From Phaseolus vulgaris (Eukaryota; Streptophyta; Magnoliopsida; Fabales; Fabaceae): a DNA stretch of 64,000 nt. The stretch spans positions 4,831,306 to 4,895,305 of the forward strand of contig NC_023756.2 of assembly GCF_000499845.2 (NCBI RefSeq), read 5' to 3'. Shown here piece by piece: positions 22,157 through 32,360 of this stretch (its first letter is position 1; each line of letters opens with the position of its first letter). Below the pieces are notes generated by a model. The model saw nothing but the letters and a program-made list of their open reading frames with translations. It ran no database searches and was not told the origin of the DNA. The translations under genes and the position numbers were made by a program.

Positions 22157-23584
22157 TCAGCAAACGTTGTTTTCGCATGCCAAACTTTTCCACTTGAATG
22201 CTAACTGCGAAAGGGTTTTTGTAGAAGATCCATGTTCTTTGAGAGTGTTAGCAGCAGCTTCTTTTAATGCCTTCATTCTCTTGCGCATTTCCCCTCCTTC
22301 TTTCTCTTCCATTACACACCTTATCATCTCAACAACTTCTACCCTTTCCACCAACCCTTTTTCATTCTCTCTTGGCCTCACTCCCACTTTCAGACCCTCT
22401 CTCACCACAACAACATTCATCCTTTGCTCCGCAAACAGTGGCCATGTGATGAGTGGCACACCATGCACCACACTCTCTATGGTTGAATTCCACCCACAGT
22501 GAGACAAAAACCCACCAACTGAACCATGTCCAAGGATTTCAATCTGGGATGCCCATGATGGAACAACCATACCTCGCTCTTTGGTCCTCTCCAAGAACCC
22601 ACTTGGCAAGAACTCTAAGGGTTCTACATGCTTTTGTTCACCAAGATAAGCAGCATCGACAGCATCATTCGGAGCTCTCACAACCCACAAGAATTTGTGG
22701 TTACTCAATTCCAAACCATATGCAAGCTCATTCATTTGCTCTTGTGAGAGCGTTCCACCACTCCCAAAAGAAACATACAAAACTGAACAATCTTGCTGCT
22801 TGTCCAACCATGTCAGACACTCCAACCCAGTTGTAGAAGCTGCTCCAGTTTGGACAATTGGTCCAACAGGATGCACAGGAGGGTACCCTCTACCCTCCTC
22901 TTCCAATGCTCTTATAGGACCTGTTTCCATTTCCAAGAAGCTGTTCACAAAGATTCCATCAACAAGAGGGAAACGTTTAACACGTTGTAGAAAGAGTTTG
23001 TAAAAGAGACCAGTTCGATCGTGTGCTAGGGAGAATAGATCCCGACCATGAAATGGAAGACAACCTGGTACTTGGATAGGATGCGGCAGATCTTTGTACT
23101 CACATGATGTTTCCTCATCCAACTTGGGCATGTAGAAGTAGGTGGAAAGTGTTGTGAGTGAGCAAGGGAAGTAAATGTAGCACAAGATGTTGAGCTCTCG
23201 AGCGAAATCTAGTGCTTCAAGGGCAAAACCATCAATGATCATGGCCACGAGGGGTGTCTTGGAAGTGATAGACTTTAGAGTGTGATGAACGGATTGCATA
23301 GAGCGAGTCATTGCGAGATGAATTTGGAGTAGTAAAGGAGTCCCTTGTGGCTGGTCGTTGAGGTTGATTGGTGGAAGCAAAATGGGGTTGATGCTTGGAG
23401 GAAGAGTTTGAAGGATGGCTTTGGAGGCAGTTGGGAGAGAGCCAAGTGAGGGAACAATGCAGGTGACATGAAAATGTGGATGGAGCTGAACGAGATGTTT
23501 GGAGAAATTAAGAATGGGAACTAAATGGGAGAAGCCTAGACCAGGAATAACTGCAATATGTGTTGTTTTCTCCATGGAAATCAT
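22157..23584 (-). CDS. UDP-glycosyltransferase, UGT72-type (hydroquinone/monolignol class)
   Basis: An intronless frame of 475 codons, the usual UGT length. The N-terminal GT-B half has the catalytic His in GLGFSHLVP (about residue 20). The C-terminal half has SVLYVSFGSGGTL and the PSPG box at about residues 344-387 (WASQIEILGHG, HCGWNSTIES, final FAEQ). Such enzymes transfer glucose from UDP-glucose to small phenolics in the cytosol; UGT72 members act on hydroquinone, chlorinated phenols and monolignols. The acceptor cannot be told from sequence. The ATG at 23575 (MEKTTH) fits family starts better than the one at 23584. Leu is replaced by Ile in STIES of the PSPG box; the truncated copy keeps Leu. 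An alternative is a neighbouring phenolic-UGT subfamily, but GT1 membership is certain. Confidence 0.95.
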   Translation of the reverse strand: MISMEKTTHIAVIPGLGFSHLVPILNFSKHLVQLHPHFHVTCIVPSLGSLPTASKAILQTLPPSINPILLPPINLNDQPQGTPLLLQIHLAMTRSMQSVHHTLKSITSKTPLVAMIIDGFALEALDFARELNILCYIYFPCSLTTLSTYFYMPKLDEETSCEYKDLPHPIQVPGCLPFHGRDLFSLAHDRTGLFYKLFLQRVKRFPLVDGIFVNSFLEMETGPIRALEEEGRGYPPVHPVGPIVQTGAASTTGLECLTWLDKQQDCSVLYVSFGSGGTLSQEQMNELAYGLELSNHKFLWVVRAPNDAVDAAYLGEQKHVEPLEFLPSGFLERTKERGMVVPSWASQIEILGHGSVGGFLSHCGWNSTIESVVHGVPLITWPLFAEQRMNVVVVREGLKVGVRPRENEKGLVERVEVVEMIRCVMEEKEGGEMRKRMKALKEAAANTLKEHGSSTKTLSQLAFKWKSLACENNVC

Positions 23585-23599
23585 TCTTAAAATCTCTTG

Positions 23600-25008
23600 T
23601 AGGATTCATGCCATAATCATTCTTAAAGAGAACTAGTTACATAACCCATATAAAAGCAATATATTTTCCATTAGTTATCAATTAATGTACAAGATTTTTC
23701 TTACATTAGTTAATACAATAATCTCGTTCTAATTCATAGAAGTTAACAAATAATCTTGTACACCAAAAAATACTTGTCAATATATTCGCAGACTAATGCA
23801 GAACCAGTGTATTACTATTTTGGTTCTAAGCTTATGTCTTTTCACCCATTTTAAAATGAAACTATCGCAATATTAAATAGCACTTGAGATCGTTGAATCC
23901 CACTCAAAATTGGAGATGATGGGCTCATGAATCCGTACAACATACTTGAGGCCACAAGTACCAAATGTTCATGGACTTTTATCCACAAAGTAATCAAACA
24001 AAATGATACACCACACATTGCTGGAGATATATACCATGATATGACATTGTTGGCGTTTTACACAGAACCGACAAAAATGTACGCGTTGCTTTTTAGAAGG
24101 TATTGTGCACACTAAAGTTTGTTATTTTTAGAAGGTAAAGAGAAAGAAAGTTTTATAAGTGAAGACTTAAACTCACGAAGAAACAATTTATTTAAAATAC
24201 TTCAAACCTTAAATTCGAATATCATGATCCTTAATCATAATCGAAACAATGATTGGATCCTTAAAAATAATCAATGAAAGAAAGAAAATAACTAACTCCT
24301 AGAATAAAAAAAACACTGCTTGGAATAAGTCAAACATTAATCAAACAGAATAAGAATATGCCTTAACAGACATAATAAAAGATACACTTAGCCAAAAGTA
24401 TATAACACTTTATTTGACATTTTCATAAAGTTTGTCGTTGGAAGCAAACTGCAAGCAATTATTACATATTAATATTTATAATAAATAATTTAACAATTTT
24501 AAAATATAAATAATTTAAATTTTCAAATAAATAAATTCTAAATATAATAAATGGTAATTATTATTAGAGAAGTTAACCACAGAGTTTAATTTTTATTTCA
24601 TTAATAATTATATGTAGAATAGGTAGGAATAGCATTAATTTTAACATGTGACTTTATCTTATATATTTTAAGATATACTTTGTGCAAACTAGACCTAGTT
24701 GAAATATTTTGTATTAATATGAGTTTCATATCTCGTTAAAAGAATGAACCAATAGAAAACCATACTACTATTAATAAAAAATTTGCTAAATATAATTATA
24801 AGATATAATTGATTTAAGGTATAAAATAAAAATTATTAATAAAAATTTTATTTTTATTATAAATATTAAATTTGTTCTCCAAAAACTTGTGGTGGGTTCA
24901 AAGAATAGCATAATACCAATGAAATTTAAATAGTAACACATTATTTTTCATTTTTTTACTCTCTTTGTATTTGTTCTTATATTTGTATAAGACTTATATA
25001 GTACCTGT
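23600..25008. other. Intergenic, upstream of the UGT
   Basis: Holds the UGT promoter side (- strand), then AT-rich DNA. A TATA-like motif on the - strand lies near 23650-23670 but is not distinctive. No gene was recognised; the short frame at 23927-24115 has no family features. Confidence 0.5.
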
Positions 25009-25362
25009 TACCGGCTGAATAATTGATATTCCTCGGTCGTGTTTTCCTCTCTTCCCTTCTTGTATTTGTTCTTAAGTTGTCGGTCTGAAGTAGACTTGCA
25101 AAAGGCTCTCTAACGATCAAGTAAATTCTCTGTTTAAATATGATTAATCTATTGATAAAAACGTACATTATTCTTGTATAATCATGCTTATTTATAGTAT
25201 TTGTAATGGACTATCTCATTTATGGGCCAATGTGTATCATTACTTAAATAGAATTATATTATTTGTCGCATATCTCCTTAATATTCCTTGCTGCATTAAC
25301 TATATGTGATTAGGCAACCTCTAATACTGGATGAAATGGTTCGTCCGGCCCCAACCTGTACA
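25009..25362 (-). mobile_element. Gypsy 3' LTR (Tat-like), - orientation, with PPT
   Basis: On the - strand the purine-rich CCTCGAGCCTAGGGGGATAA (complement of 25363-25382) is followed by TGTACAGGTTGG, and the LTR ends GGTAACAGGTAC. This mirrors the 31126-31653 LTR, where CCTCGAGCCTGGGGGGCAAG precedes TGTACCGATAGG and the end is CAGGTACA. A TATA box lies near 25188-25198 (- strand). No partner LTR or pol was found, so this is one end of a deleted element. Confidence 0.7.
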
Positions 25363-25382
25363 TTATCCCCCTAGGCTCGAGG

Positions 25383-26332
25383 AAAAACCTTCTAAAAGAG
25401 TCTATATGTGATTGTTTGGTGTCCGAGGTTTGACAATTGATTACTGCAATGTCAACGTTGATTAGACGTGTGTTTCACAATGTTTCTTTAAAGTTTAATC
25501 TAATTGCCCGATCTTGCCTTTATAAACTAGGCGGATCAGAATAGTGCGCTTAAGTGCTTAGATTGGACCCCTAACACGTCCGACCAATACATTAAATATG
25601 AGTTAAATTGATAATATATATTGTGGGTCTTTTTTACTTTTCCAACCTCCAAAAGAGATGGGGAAATTCTTTATGTACCTCCATACATTTCTTCCCACAC
25701 CCTTATATTTTGAAAAATATAAAAATTATCCTTTGACAACTCTCATTAAACGTTTTTCTAATTTTGAAATATGGAATATAGAAACTTCTCAGAGTATAAA
25801 ACCCAAAAGTTAAAATTTATGACTTATTTGTGACTTTTTGTTTTTTTACTGTACAATACAAAATGTGTAATTTGGAATGTAGAATCCAGAATACAAATGT
25901 ATTCTTGAATTTGTATTCCGTATTTCACAATTATGAATACTAAATTGTACATTTTAGAATAAAATTTTTATATTCCAAATTGTATTCAAAATTCTGGATT
26001 GTAGTAATAATTTACGTATTTTTAAAATATGCGGTACAGGAAAATATCATGGGGTGAAGGAAGAAATCCCCTAAGAGACGTGCTTAGAAACAATAGAGTG
26101 AGAAGAAGAAATAGCCCAATATATCAAACAAATGGGCCGGTGGGAATGAGCCTAACAGATCCAAATGAAATCGATAGGTATGCTGAGAAGTGTTCATACA
26201 TGATCAAAAACTCGTTACCTAAATAAACAAACAGTTACCTAATCAAACAACAGAACACCACATTAAAGAATGTGGAAAGTGTTTTTTTTTACAAACAGAC
26301 GCAGGTTGTGAATAGAATCAAGAGAAGCAAAG
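25383..26332. other. Gypsy internal remnant and DUF2039 gene promoter region
   Basis: About 25383-25600 corresponds in position to the antisense-ORF promoter region of Tat-like elements: TTTATAAACTAGG near 25517 on the + strand, like the TATA box at 31878. No antisense ORF survives. About 25740-26020 is AT-rich with inverted phrases (gtagaatccagaatac versus attctggattgtag). The last 300 bp lead into the DUF2039 gene. The small frame at 26029-26226 is not recognised. Confidence 0.45.
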
Positions 26333-28413
26333 ATGAGTGGCGGCAGCAGGAGCGGACCCCCAAAGCATCAGAACCAGTACGCATGGAAACCCAACGCTGG
26401 TCGCAAAATCAACGAAACTGTATGTGATTCAAACCATTCCTTCAATCTTACTTTGTTCCCATCAAATAATGATCATAGAAAGAACATTTGAATACTATTC
26501 TTAATGTTATTACTGTTTATATTCGCAGGAAGTTGGAGGAAGGTTCAGACCCCTCTCTGAGATCACAGGGGTGTGTCTTCGTTGCAAGGAACAAATCGAG
26601 TGGAAACGTCGTTATGGAAAGTACAAGCCTCTTCTTCAACCTGCTAAATGGTAGTATTATCTCTCTACTCTCTTTTTCTCTTTACCCTTTTTTAAAAAAA
26701 TAGTTTTTCCCAATTTTTTTTCATGAATTAGATCAAATTGTTGTCTTTTAGCTTTTGGTTGATTAGTTTGTTTACTGGGTTGCAGTCAGAAATGTTCCAA
26801 GCGCAATGTTCGACAAGCCTATCATAACTTGTGTTCTGGTTAGTATAACAATTGATTAATTTCACTTTTTTGTTTTTATTTTTGGGCTTTGGCAAGTGGG
26901 TGCTTTTGGAGTGTGGGAGTGGAAAGAGGATAATGGTGCATGTTGAATTGGTTGGGAATTGTAAGTGAACACATGGTGTTTGTGAAAAGTGCTCTGAGGG
27001 TGTATGAAATGATACCCTGATTAAATTTGTCGAGAACTGAAAATGTGTGTTTGCTGGCTCACTCGTTTTACTGTTGGTGTAGGTTGTGCCAAGGAGCATG
27101 GTGTATGTGCAAAGTGCCGTTGCAGTAGGAAGCAAATAGTTGGAAGGTTGTCTTTCTCACATACGATGGAGGATTCAGTTTTCGTTTGTATTTATAAAAA
27201 CAGAAGCAAGGTTTTTTAAAACAGTCTGTAATCGCAATGTCAAGGTTTTCAAGTTCATGGTGTCTGCAATTGTGATCATAGCCACACACATTTGTCTTCA
27301 ATTCTTCGCCATGTTGCAATTAAACCGTCACGACACCCCAATTTGAAACCTTGAACATAAGTTTTATGCAAAATGGGCATTAGTTAGCACCTGTTGACCA
27401 CAACACTCAAAAGGAAAAGATGAATATACGTTTGATGTGTGATTTTGTTTCTTGTAGGGATTTGTCAGAAGTTGAGGCCGAACAAAAGATGCTTGACGAG
27501 GTTCCTTTTTCTCTGTCCTTCCCTCCTTTCTGAATGTTAAACTTGTTCTTTAAGCAAAGCGGAAATTCATAATAATACTGGTATTTTTTGTTGCAGGCCA
27601 TTAAGAATTCTCGGGAGAGAGAAAGGAGAACCCTGATACGTGCTGTAAGATACCAAAACTAAGACCATTCATTTTTTCATTGCATATTATGCTTCTTTCT
27701 TTTCCCTGTCACTTTCAGTCTTATCAGTTTACCCCTGACAACATTTGTAAAACAGACAGGACTATAGATTGTACGTTGTTATGTAACATTTCATTTGAAA
27801 ATCCTTTCACCAGGTTGAGTTTGTTAAACAATTTTAGTTTATGAAATTTGTTGTCGTACCAGCTCTTGATTCATATGTAATTCTCTAAAATTGTTGCATA
27901 TACATGTGATCACATAATTTATTTTGAGTTTATATTGGTATTTTAAAGTCATGATTCATTTTTCATTTATGGCAAAGGCCAAAGACAGTAGTTGTATACC
28001 GTGTTTGTCTTTCTGTCCTATTCTGCAAACGTGCTATTTTACTGATGATTCTCCTTTCTACTCTTTGCTATCAGATGAACAAAGGCAAATCTAAGAATTC
28101 AAGTAGTACCCCATCAGATACTACAGGTAATAAAGTTGGACAACTGTTTCCAAATGCATCACTTGAAGACTATGCCAAACTGAATAGTGTTAAGCTGGGA
28201 CATGATGATGCTAAAATTTGTGAGGATGAAGTTTGTGAAGATGACGATGATAACAGTGCCAATGAAGATTGTGATGATGATGGTAACACTGACAATGAAG
28301 ATTGTGATGATGATGGTAACACTGACAATGAAGATTGTGATGATGATGGTGACAAGAATGACGAAAGCATTACCGATCATCCCAATTCCAAAAATGAACG
28401 ATTCAGGGCATGA
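26333..28413 (+). CDS. DUF2039 / C9orf85-like zinc-ribbon protein, 7 exons
   Basis: Exons are 26333-26419, 26529-26650, 26786-26838, 27083-27146, 27458-27500, 27597-27644 and 28075-28413. All introns are GT-AG, and the lengths sum to 756 nt (251 residues). The protein opens MSGGSRSGPPKHQNQYAWKP and GRKINETEVGGRFRPLSEIT, the hallmark of the conserved eukaryotic C9orf85 family. Paired cysteines follow (CLRC, CQKC, then LCSGCAKEHGVCAKCRC), probably zinc ligands, then a charged helix (EAEQKMLDEAIKNSRERERR). The tail is unusually acidic, with a tandemly repeated NEDCDDDGNTD decapeptide-like unit (28259-28350). The molecular role of the family is unknown to me. The ATG chosen is the first in good context and begins the conserved motif. 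Confidence 0.93.
28259..28350. repeat. 30-bp tandem repeat in the acidic tail of the DUF2039 gene
   Basis: About three 30-bp units (aatgaagattgtgatgatga then tggtaacact...) encode acidic repeats of the NEDCDDDGNTD type. The frame is kept with each unit. Confidence 0.9.
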
Positions 28414-30224
28414 GTATATCAGTTTCCTGTAGAAATTCAAATTACAATACCTATTTCTTTGGAGACTATTTTCGGTGTATCTGTTGCGCATTAGGTGAGA
28501 AATATTGTGTTGAATACAAATTTTGGTAAGTTGTATCTTTATTTTGATCGCGTATGGGCAGGTGCCTCCTCTTCTTTCATTGTATTTAACTCTTGAAGTG
28601 TAGTCTTCATTATTGATTTTTGATCCTGCTTCCAGATCTGTTATGCCGAGCATGATCTCAGTTTATTATAAAGTTATTAGCTTCATTTTGTGGTATATGG
28701 GTCTACTTATCAAACCAAAAAACATCTTAATATTGAGAGATACTTTGAGAGTTGTTTTGAGCTATGTTATGTTATAAAATTTTAGAACATATTTGAAAGA
28801 GATTATTGAAGTTATTGCTTATTTCGGTACCTTAAGAAGTGCAACAAAATGGAATTTTTAACTTCTTTCAACAAGTTTCCAAATAGGTGTAATTTTTCAG
28901 AAAAATTATCATGGACAAATTTTGAAAAAATTATCCATATGGATAAGTCGTTTGTAAAAATAAAGTTGGGGTTAGCTTCACATAACTTTAGTATTGAAGA
29001 AATTGTATTTGACCTAGAAAATTGTATTTGACCGAGAAAACTTTGATTTATGTTATTTGAGGTTTTTTTAAAATGATTTTTTACTATTAGCTGTTTTTGT
29101 TATATTTAGTTGAACTCGTAATAGGTTTACACAACTTTATTATTATTTTTTAAAAATAATGTTTGATATTGAAGTATATTTTATTTATATGAAAATATTA
29201 GTTATGATATTAAAAATTAATATTGTAAATTGGGAAATAAATAAGAGTAGTAGGTAATTTTTAGAAATTAAAAAAAATATATATTAAAACAATTAGTAAT
29301 TTAATGTGGAAAAATGGGAAAAAAAATGAAGCTACAAATTTTACCACAAATGAAAAAGAGGAAAGTTCCGAACATATTTGGTGGACTGAAAAAAATCTGG
29401 TTGATTAGGAAAAATATTGTATGTACATGGCACTTGTTGATGTGGAGAATGAAAAAGACAAGTGGTAATGATGATTCATGTATTTGGACATTGAGGGTTG
29501 AAGACTGGATTAACTAGACTTCCTAACAGGACATTGTTGACCATAAAAAGAAGACTCAACATGCTAATAAGGAGGGTTGATCATACTTTTGTAGTGTATC
29601 GTACTATTGGAAAATAATGTCAAATTTTGGATAAATAAAATTACATCATTAGAAGTAAAACAAAGCAAACTTACACGAGACCAAATTGTATACCTGATCT
29701 CATGATGCAACAAGACAAATTAAGAAAATCAATTACTCATCGTATTCATAACAAAATGGATGAGTCAATTTCTAATAAGGAAAACAAATATTTTTATTAT
29801 CGGAATAAAAGTAAGAATAGAAGCAATTTTCTATATAGACAAGGTTGATAGTAAAATTTACTTCCAATTTTCTTTATTATTTTTCCTCTTTTTGCATCTT
29901 TTGCACTATCAATTTATAGCTTCATTTTCTCTCGCTATCACACAAAATAGTCAAACAAATATTAATATCTAACAACCTAATTTCCATGTCATCCATAATC
30001 ACAATCCTTATAGTAATTTCTATATATTTTAACATATTTTTTTATATAAATTTTATAAAATTACTCATTGGTCTTATTTTTTAATAATTGTGTACATAAT
30101 AATTTTTATATTTCACAAATAATATTTTTATATAAGCAATTAATATTAACATATCAATATTAATAATAAAATCATATGCAAAAGTCATGTAAACATACCA
30201 CAACTTTAGTTAAATATAAAAATA
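28414..30224. other. Intergenic, unassigned
   Basis: The first 200 bp are probably the 3' UTR of the DUF2039 gene. The rest is AT-rich. Short + frames at 28849-29031 and 29314-29517 have no recognisable family features, and I see no RNA gene. Confidence 0.45.
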
Positions 30225-30620
30225 ATTGAAGTCGTGCTAGCATGACACGACTTCAACTCAAATCAGATTACACTAAAGTTGGGCCAGTGTGATTCAACTC
30301 AATTTATTGTGAAGAAGTCGTGTATGCATTATACAATTTTGGACTTGTAAAAGTGAAGTCATATCAGCATGACATGACTTCAATGTAATATGATTTTGAA
30401 TTGAAGTGGTGACATATTGGCACAACTTCATTTAAATAAATAAAACAAACATTGATTAACATTAATCAAAGTCGTGTGGGTGGGTTAAATATGGCTCTTT
30501 CTCCAACATTAAAGTCGTGTCAGACTGACACCAATTCACTTTTACAAATTCAAACTTGTGTTAGACACATACACAACTTCTTCACAATGAAGTCATGTCA
30601 TGTTGATACGACTTAGTCAT
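30225..30620. mobile_element. Foldback (long inverted repeat) element with AAGTCGTG motifs
   Basis: About 30300-30380 is the inverted complement of about 30510-30600: 'attgtgaagaagtcgtgtat' pairs with 'cacatacacaacttcttcac', and 'acttgtaaaagtgaagtc' pairs with 'cacttttacaaattcaaac'. The spacer is about 130 bp. In addition the local palindrome GAAGTCGTG...CACGACTTC occurs near 30230. No coding potential. The ends are not well defined and no target duplication was identified; MITE/foldback origin is inferred. Confidence 0.55.
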
Positions 30621-31120
30621 GAGTGATATTTTTAAAATGTTTTTATTGGTAATTTATCTAAAAAAAATCACCTATTTAGTTAAAAACCCTTATTATGCAT
30701 AGCAAATCTATGTTTTAGATAGGCTAAATATACTTTTTAGTATATATAAATATAAAATGTTTCATTTTAATTTTTAAAAAAATATTGTGTCTTTTAGTTC
30801 TTCCTAAAAAAAAATACCATCCTTTTTGTTTCTTGTTTGGAAAAGAAATGAGGATAGTAAATAATAGGTTGCTGAAACATTCATAAGTAAGCATATTTTT
30901 TAGACTAAAAACAAATATTATCTTATTTACATAAATTAAAATAATGTTGAACCTAGTTTTAAAGTTGAAGACACTGCAGGAGTAAGTTGCTGAGGGCTTT
31001 CAGCAAACAAGATTTCATCTATTGTTAGATTGAAGAAAATTGAGCATTTTTTTTTTTATCATGAATTGTCTTTTTGTGATTTGTAAGCTACCTGGAAAAT
31101 TGGTGTCATTCTTGGCAAAG
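30621..31120. other. Intergenic flank of the gypsy insertion
   Basis: AT-rich. The last 60 bp (tggaaaattggtgtcattct...) together with the DNA from 36973 form the uninterrupted pre-insertion site. No gene identified. Confidence 0.5.
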
Positions 31121-31125
31121 AATTG

Positions 31126-31653
31126 TGTACCTGTTGTGGAGAGATGGGATCCAGGCACGGTCGGTTGACGTAGTGTAATTGTTGACGTGTCGATCTTCTT
31201 CTCCTTCGGTCGGTCGTTCCTTCTTGGAGTCTCCTTCGGTCGGGCGGGGGAGGGTACCTGCGAAGGCACTCCGACGCTCAAGTGAGTATGAGATTCTAAG
31301 TGTGGTTTAGTGAGTGAGTGAGAACGTACCTTTCTCTGGCTTGAGCACGGTATTTATAGGATTACCTAATGGGCTTTCTACCCCTTTGGGCTCAGGGTGG
31401 TTATGGATAGGTCTTTGCCAATTGTGCTCCAGAATACCCGGGGAATATATCTTTAAATGCGTATTCCTTATTCTTCGGAGGTGTATCTTAACCACCTTAT
31501 CTTGTTACATAAATATCAATATATCTTTAAATGCGTATTCCTTATTCTTCGGAGGTGTATCTTAACCACTTTATCTTGTTACATAAATATCCTTACATTT
31601 ATTATGCGTTCGGTCGGTCGGCCGCGTGCGTTCGTCTGGTGCCTATCGGTACA
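31126..31653 (-). repeat. Gypsy 3' LTR, 528 bp
   Basis: TGTACC...GGTACA, with a TATA box at about 31350 (- strand CTATAAATACCG). Contains a 74-bp tandem duplication. The PPT (- strand CCTCGAGCCTGGGGGGCAAG) adjoins at 31654-31673. Confidence 0.95.
31446..31593. repeat. 74-bp tandem duplication inside the gypsy LTR
   Basis: 'tatatctttaaatgcgtatt...' starts at 31446 and again at 31520. The same pair occurs in the other LTR (from about 36760), so it belongs to the family LTR and predates this insertion. Confidence 0.93.
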
Positions 31654-31877
31654 CTTGCCCCCCAGGCTCGAGGGGAATAAAAGCCGAAGAGTCGTAATGA
31701 TTGTTGTGCATTTCGATGTGTCAGGCATTAAATGTAACGGAATGACGGGACGTGCTCTTTTGGTCGGATGGGACAGAGATCGATCCGACGGTGGAGATCG
31801 AGTGACGGTTCGACTTCCGACTGGCTGAGGTCGTAGGATGAATGTGCATCTGACGGTTGAGGGAAGAAGAGGAATGC

Positions 31878-31885
31878 TATAAATA
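31878..31885 (+). promoter_or_regulatory. TATA box for the antisense ORF
   Basis: TATAAATA on the + strand, 74 bp before the ATG of the coiled-coil ORF and opposite to the element's own transcription. It is followed by a plausible leader. Confidence 0.6.
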
Positions 31886-31958
31886 GCGTTCGCATTTATT
31901 GACGGCCGGTTTGGAGATTGCTTCCCACCTACTCTCCACCATCCCTACAACGAAGTTG

Positions 31959-32360
31959 ATGGTGGAGACTTTAGAACTGCAAAGTCGGGCGCTCGTGGCG
32001 AGCCGAACGGTGATCGAGGAACTTGAGAGAGTTACGACCGTCACCGTTCCTCGCTTGAAGAAGGAAGTGACGGAAGCAAACCAAGCTTCAAAGGCATCGG
32101 CCGGGATGGTCGAGAAGCTAAAAGGCCAACTGGAGGAGGAGCGGGCGGCCGTAAGGGCGTGTGAAGAGCAAAAAAGAGGGTTTGAGGTGCAATTGAAGGA
32201 TGGGGCCGACCGGGAGGAGGCCCTCAAAGCTGAAGTGAAAAAATGCCAAGACTTTATGCTCCGCATAAGTGAGGAGTACTTCCGGCTGGGTCTTCAACAG
32301 GTGGCTTTATGCTCCGATCACGTTAAAGTAATGATAATTCTGATGCCGAACGAGGCATAA
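31959..32360 (+). CDS. Antisense coiled-coil ORF (aORF) of the gypsy element
   Basis: ATG at 31959; about 133 codons. It is encoded opposite to gag-pol, between the truncated pol and the 3' LTR. The sequence is a nearly continuous coiled coil rich in Glu/Lys/Ala (VIEELERVTTVTVPRLKKEV, MVEKLKGQLEEERAAV, REEALKAEVKKCQDFM) ending with FRLGLQQVALCSDHVK. The last codons run into the tandem array, which supplies the stop, so the natural C-terminus is lost. Longer aORFs in related elements begin with a YDWVD-type N-terminal part, compare 13634-13966; that part is missing here, so this is an N- and C-truncated version. The role of aORF proteins is unknown. Confidence 0.6.
   Translation: MVETLELQSRALVASRTVIEELERVTTVTVPRLKKEVTEANQASKASAGMVEKLKGQLEEERAAVRACEEQKRGFEVQLKDGADREEALKAEVKKCQDFMLRISEEYFRLGLQQVALCSDHVKVMIILMPNEA

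Larger units (their letters stand above)
20405..22834. repeat. Dispersed duplication block, copy 2
   Basis: Direct-orientation match to 1-2613; within the UGT the offset is 20220 bp. This copy contains the UGT 3' half in its intact context. The homology edge at about 22834 is internal to the gene here and marks the breakpoint of the shorter copy. Since only this copy has a whole gene, it is the likely source. Confidence 0.9.

Noticed and set aside
22167..23003. Long + strand frames opposite the UGT (also 1947-2667)
   Set aside because: They are shadows of the UGT coding strand; only the - strand has the PSPG box.
26029..26226. Small Arg/Asn-rich + frame before the DUF2039 gene
   Set aside because: 65 codons, no recognised motif and no sign of splicing or conservation; left unannotated.
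28159..28653. - strand frame rich in Ile/Thr/Val opposite the DUF2039 last exon
   Set aside because: It is the complement of the acidic GAT/GAC codon repeats, so its hydrophobic look is an artefact.
31015..31281. Repeated small frames in both gypsy LTRs (also 31307-31495, 36278-36595, 36621-36809)
   Set aside because: They are identical because the LTRs are identical. They cross LTR boundaries and have no family features.
31899..31958. Earlier start for the antisense coiled-coil ORF
   Set aside because: The open frame extends here but has no ATG; the first ATG is at 31959.
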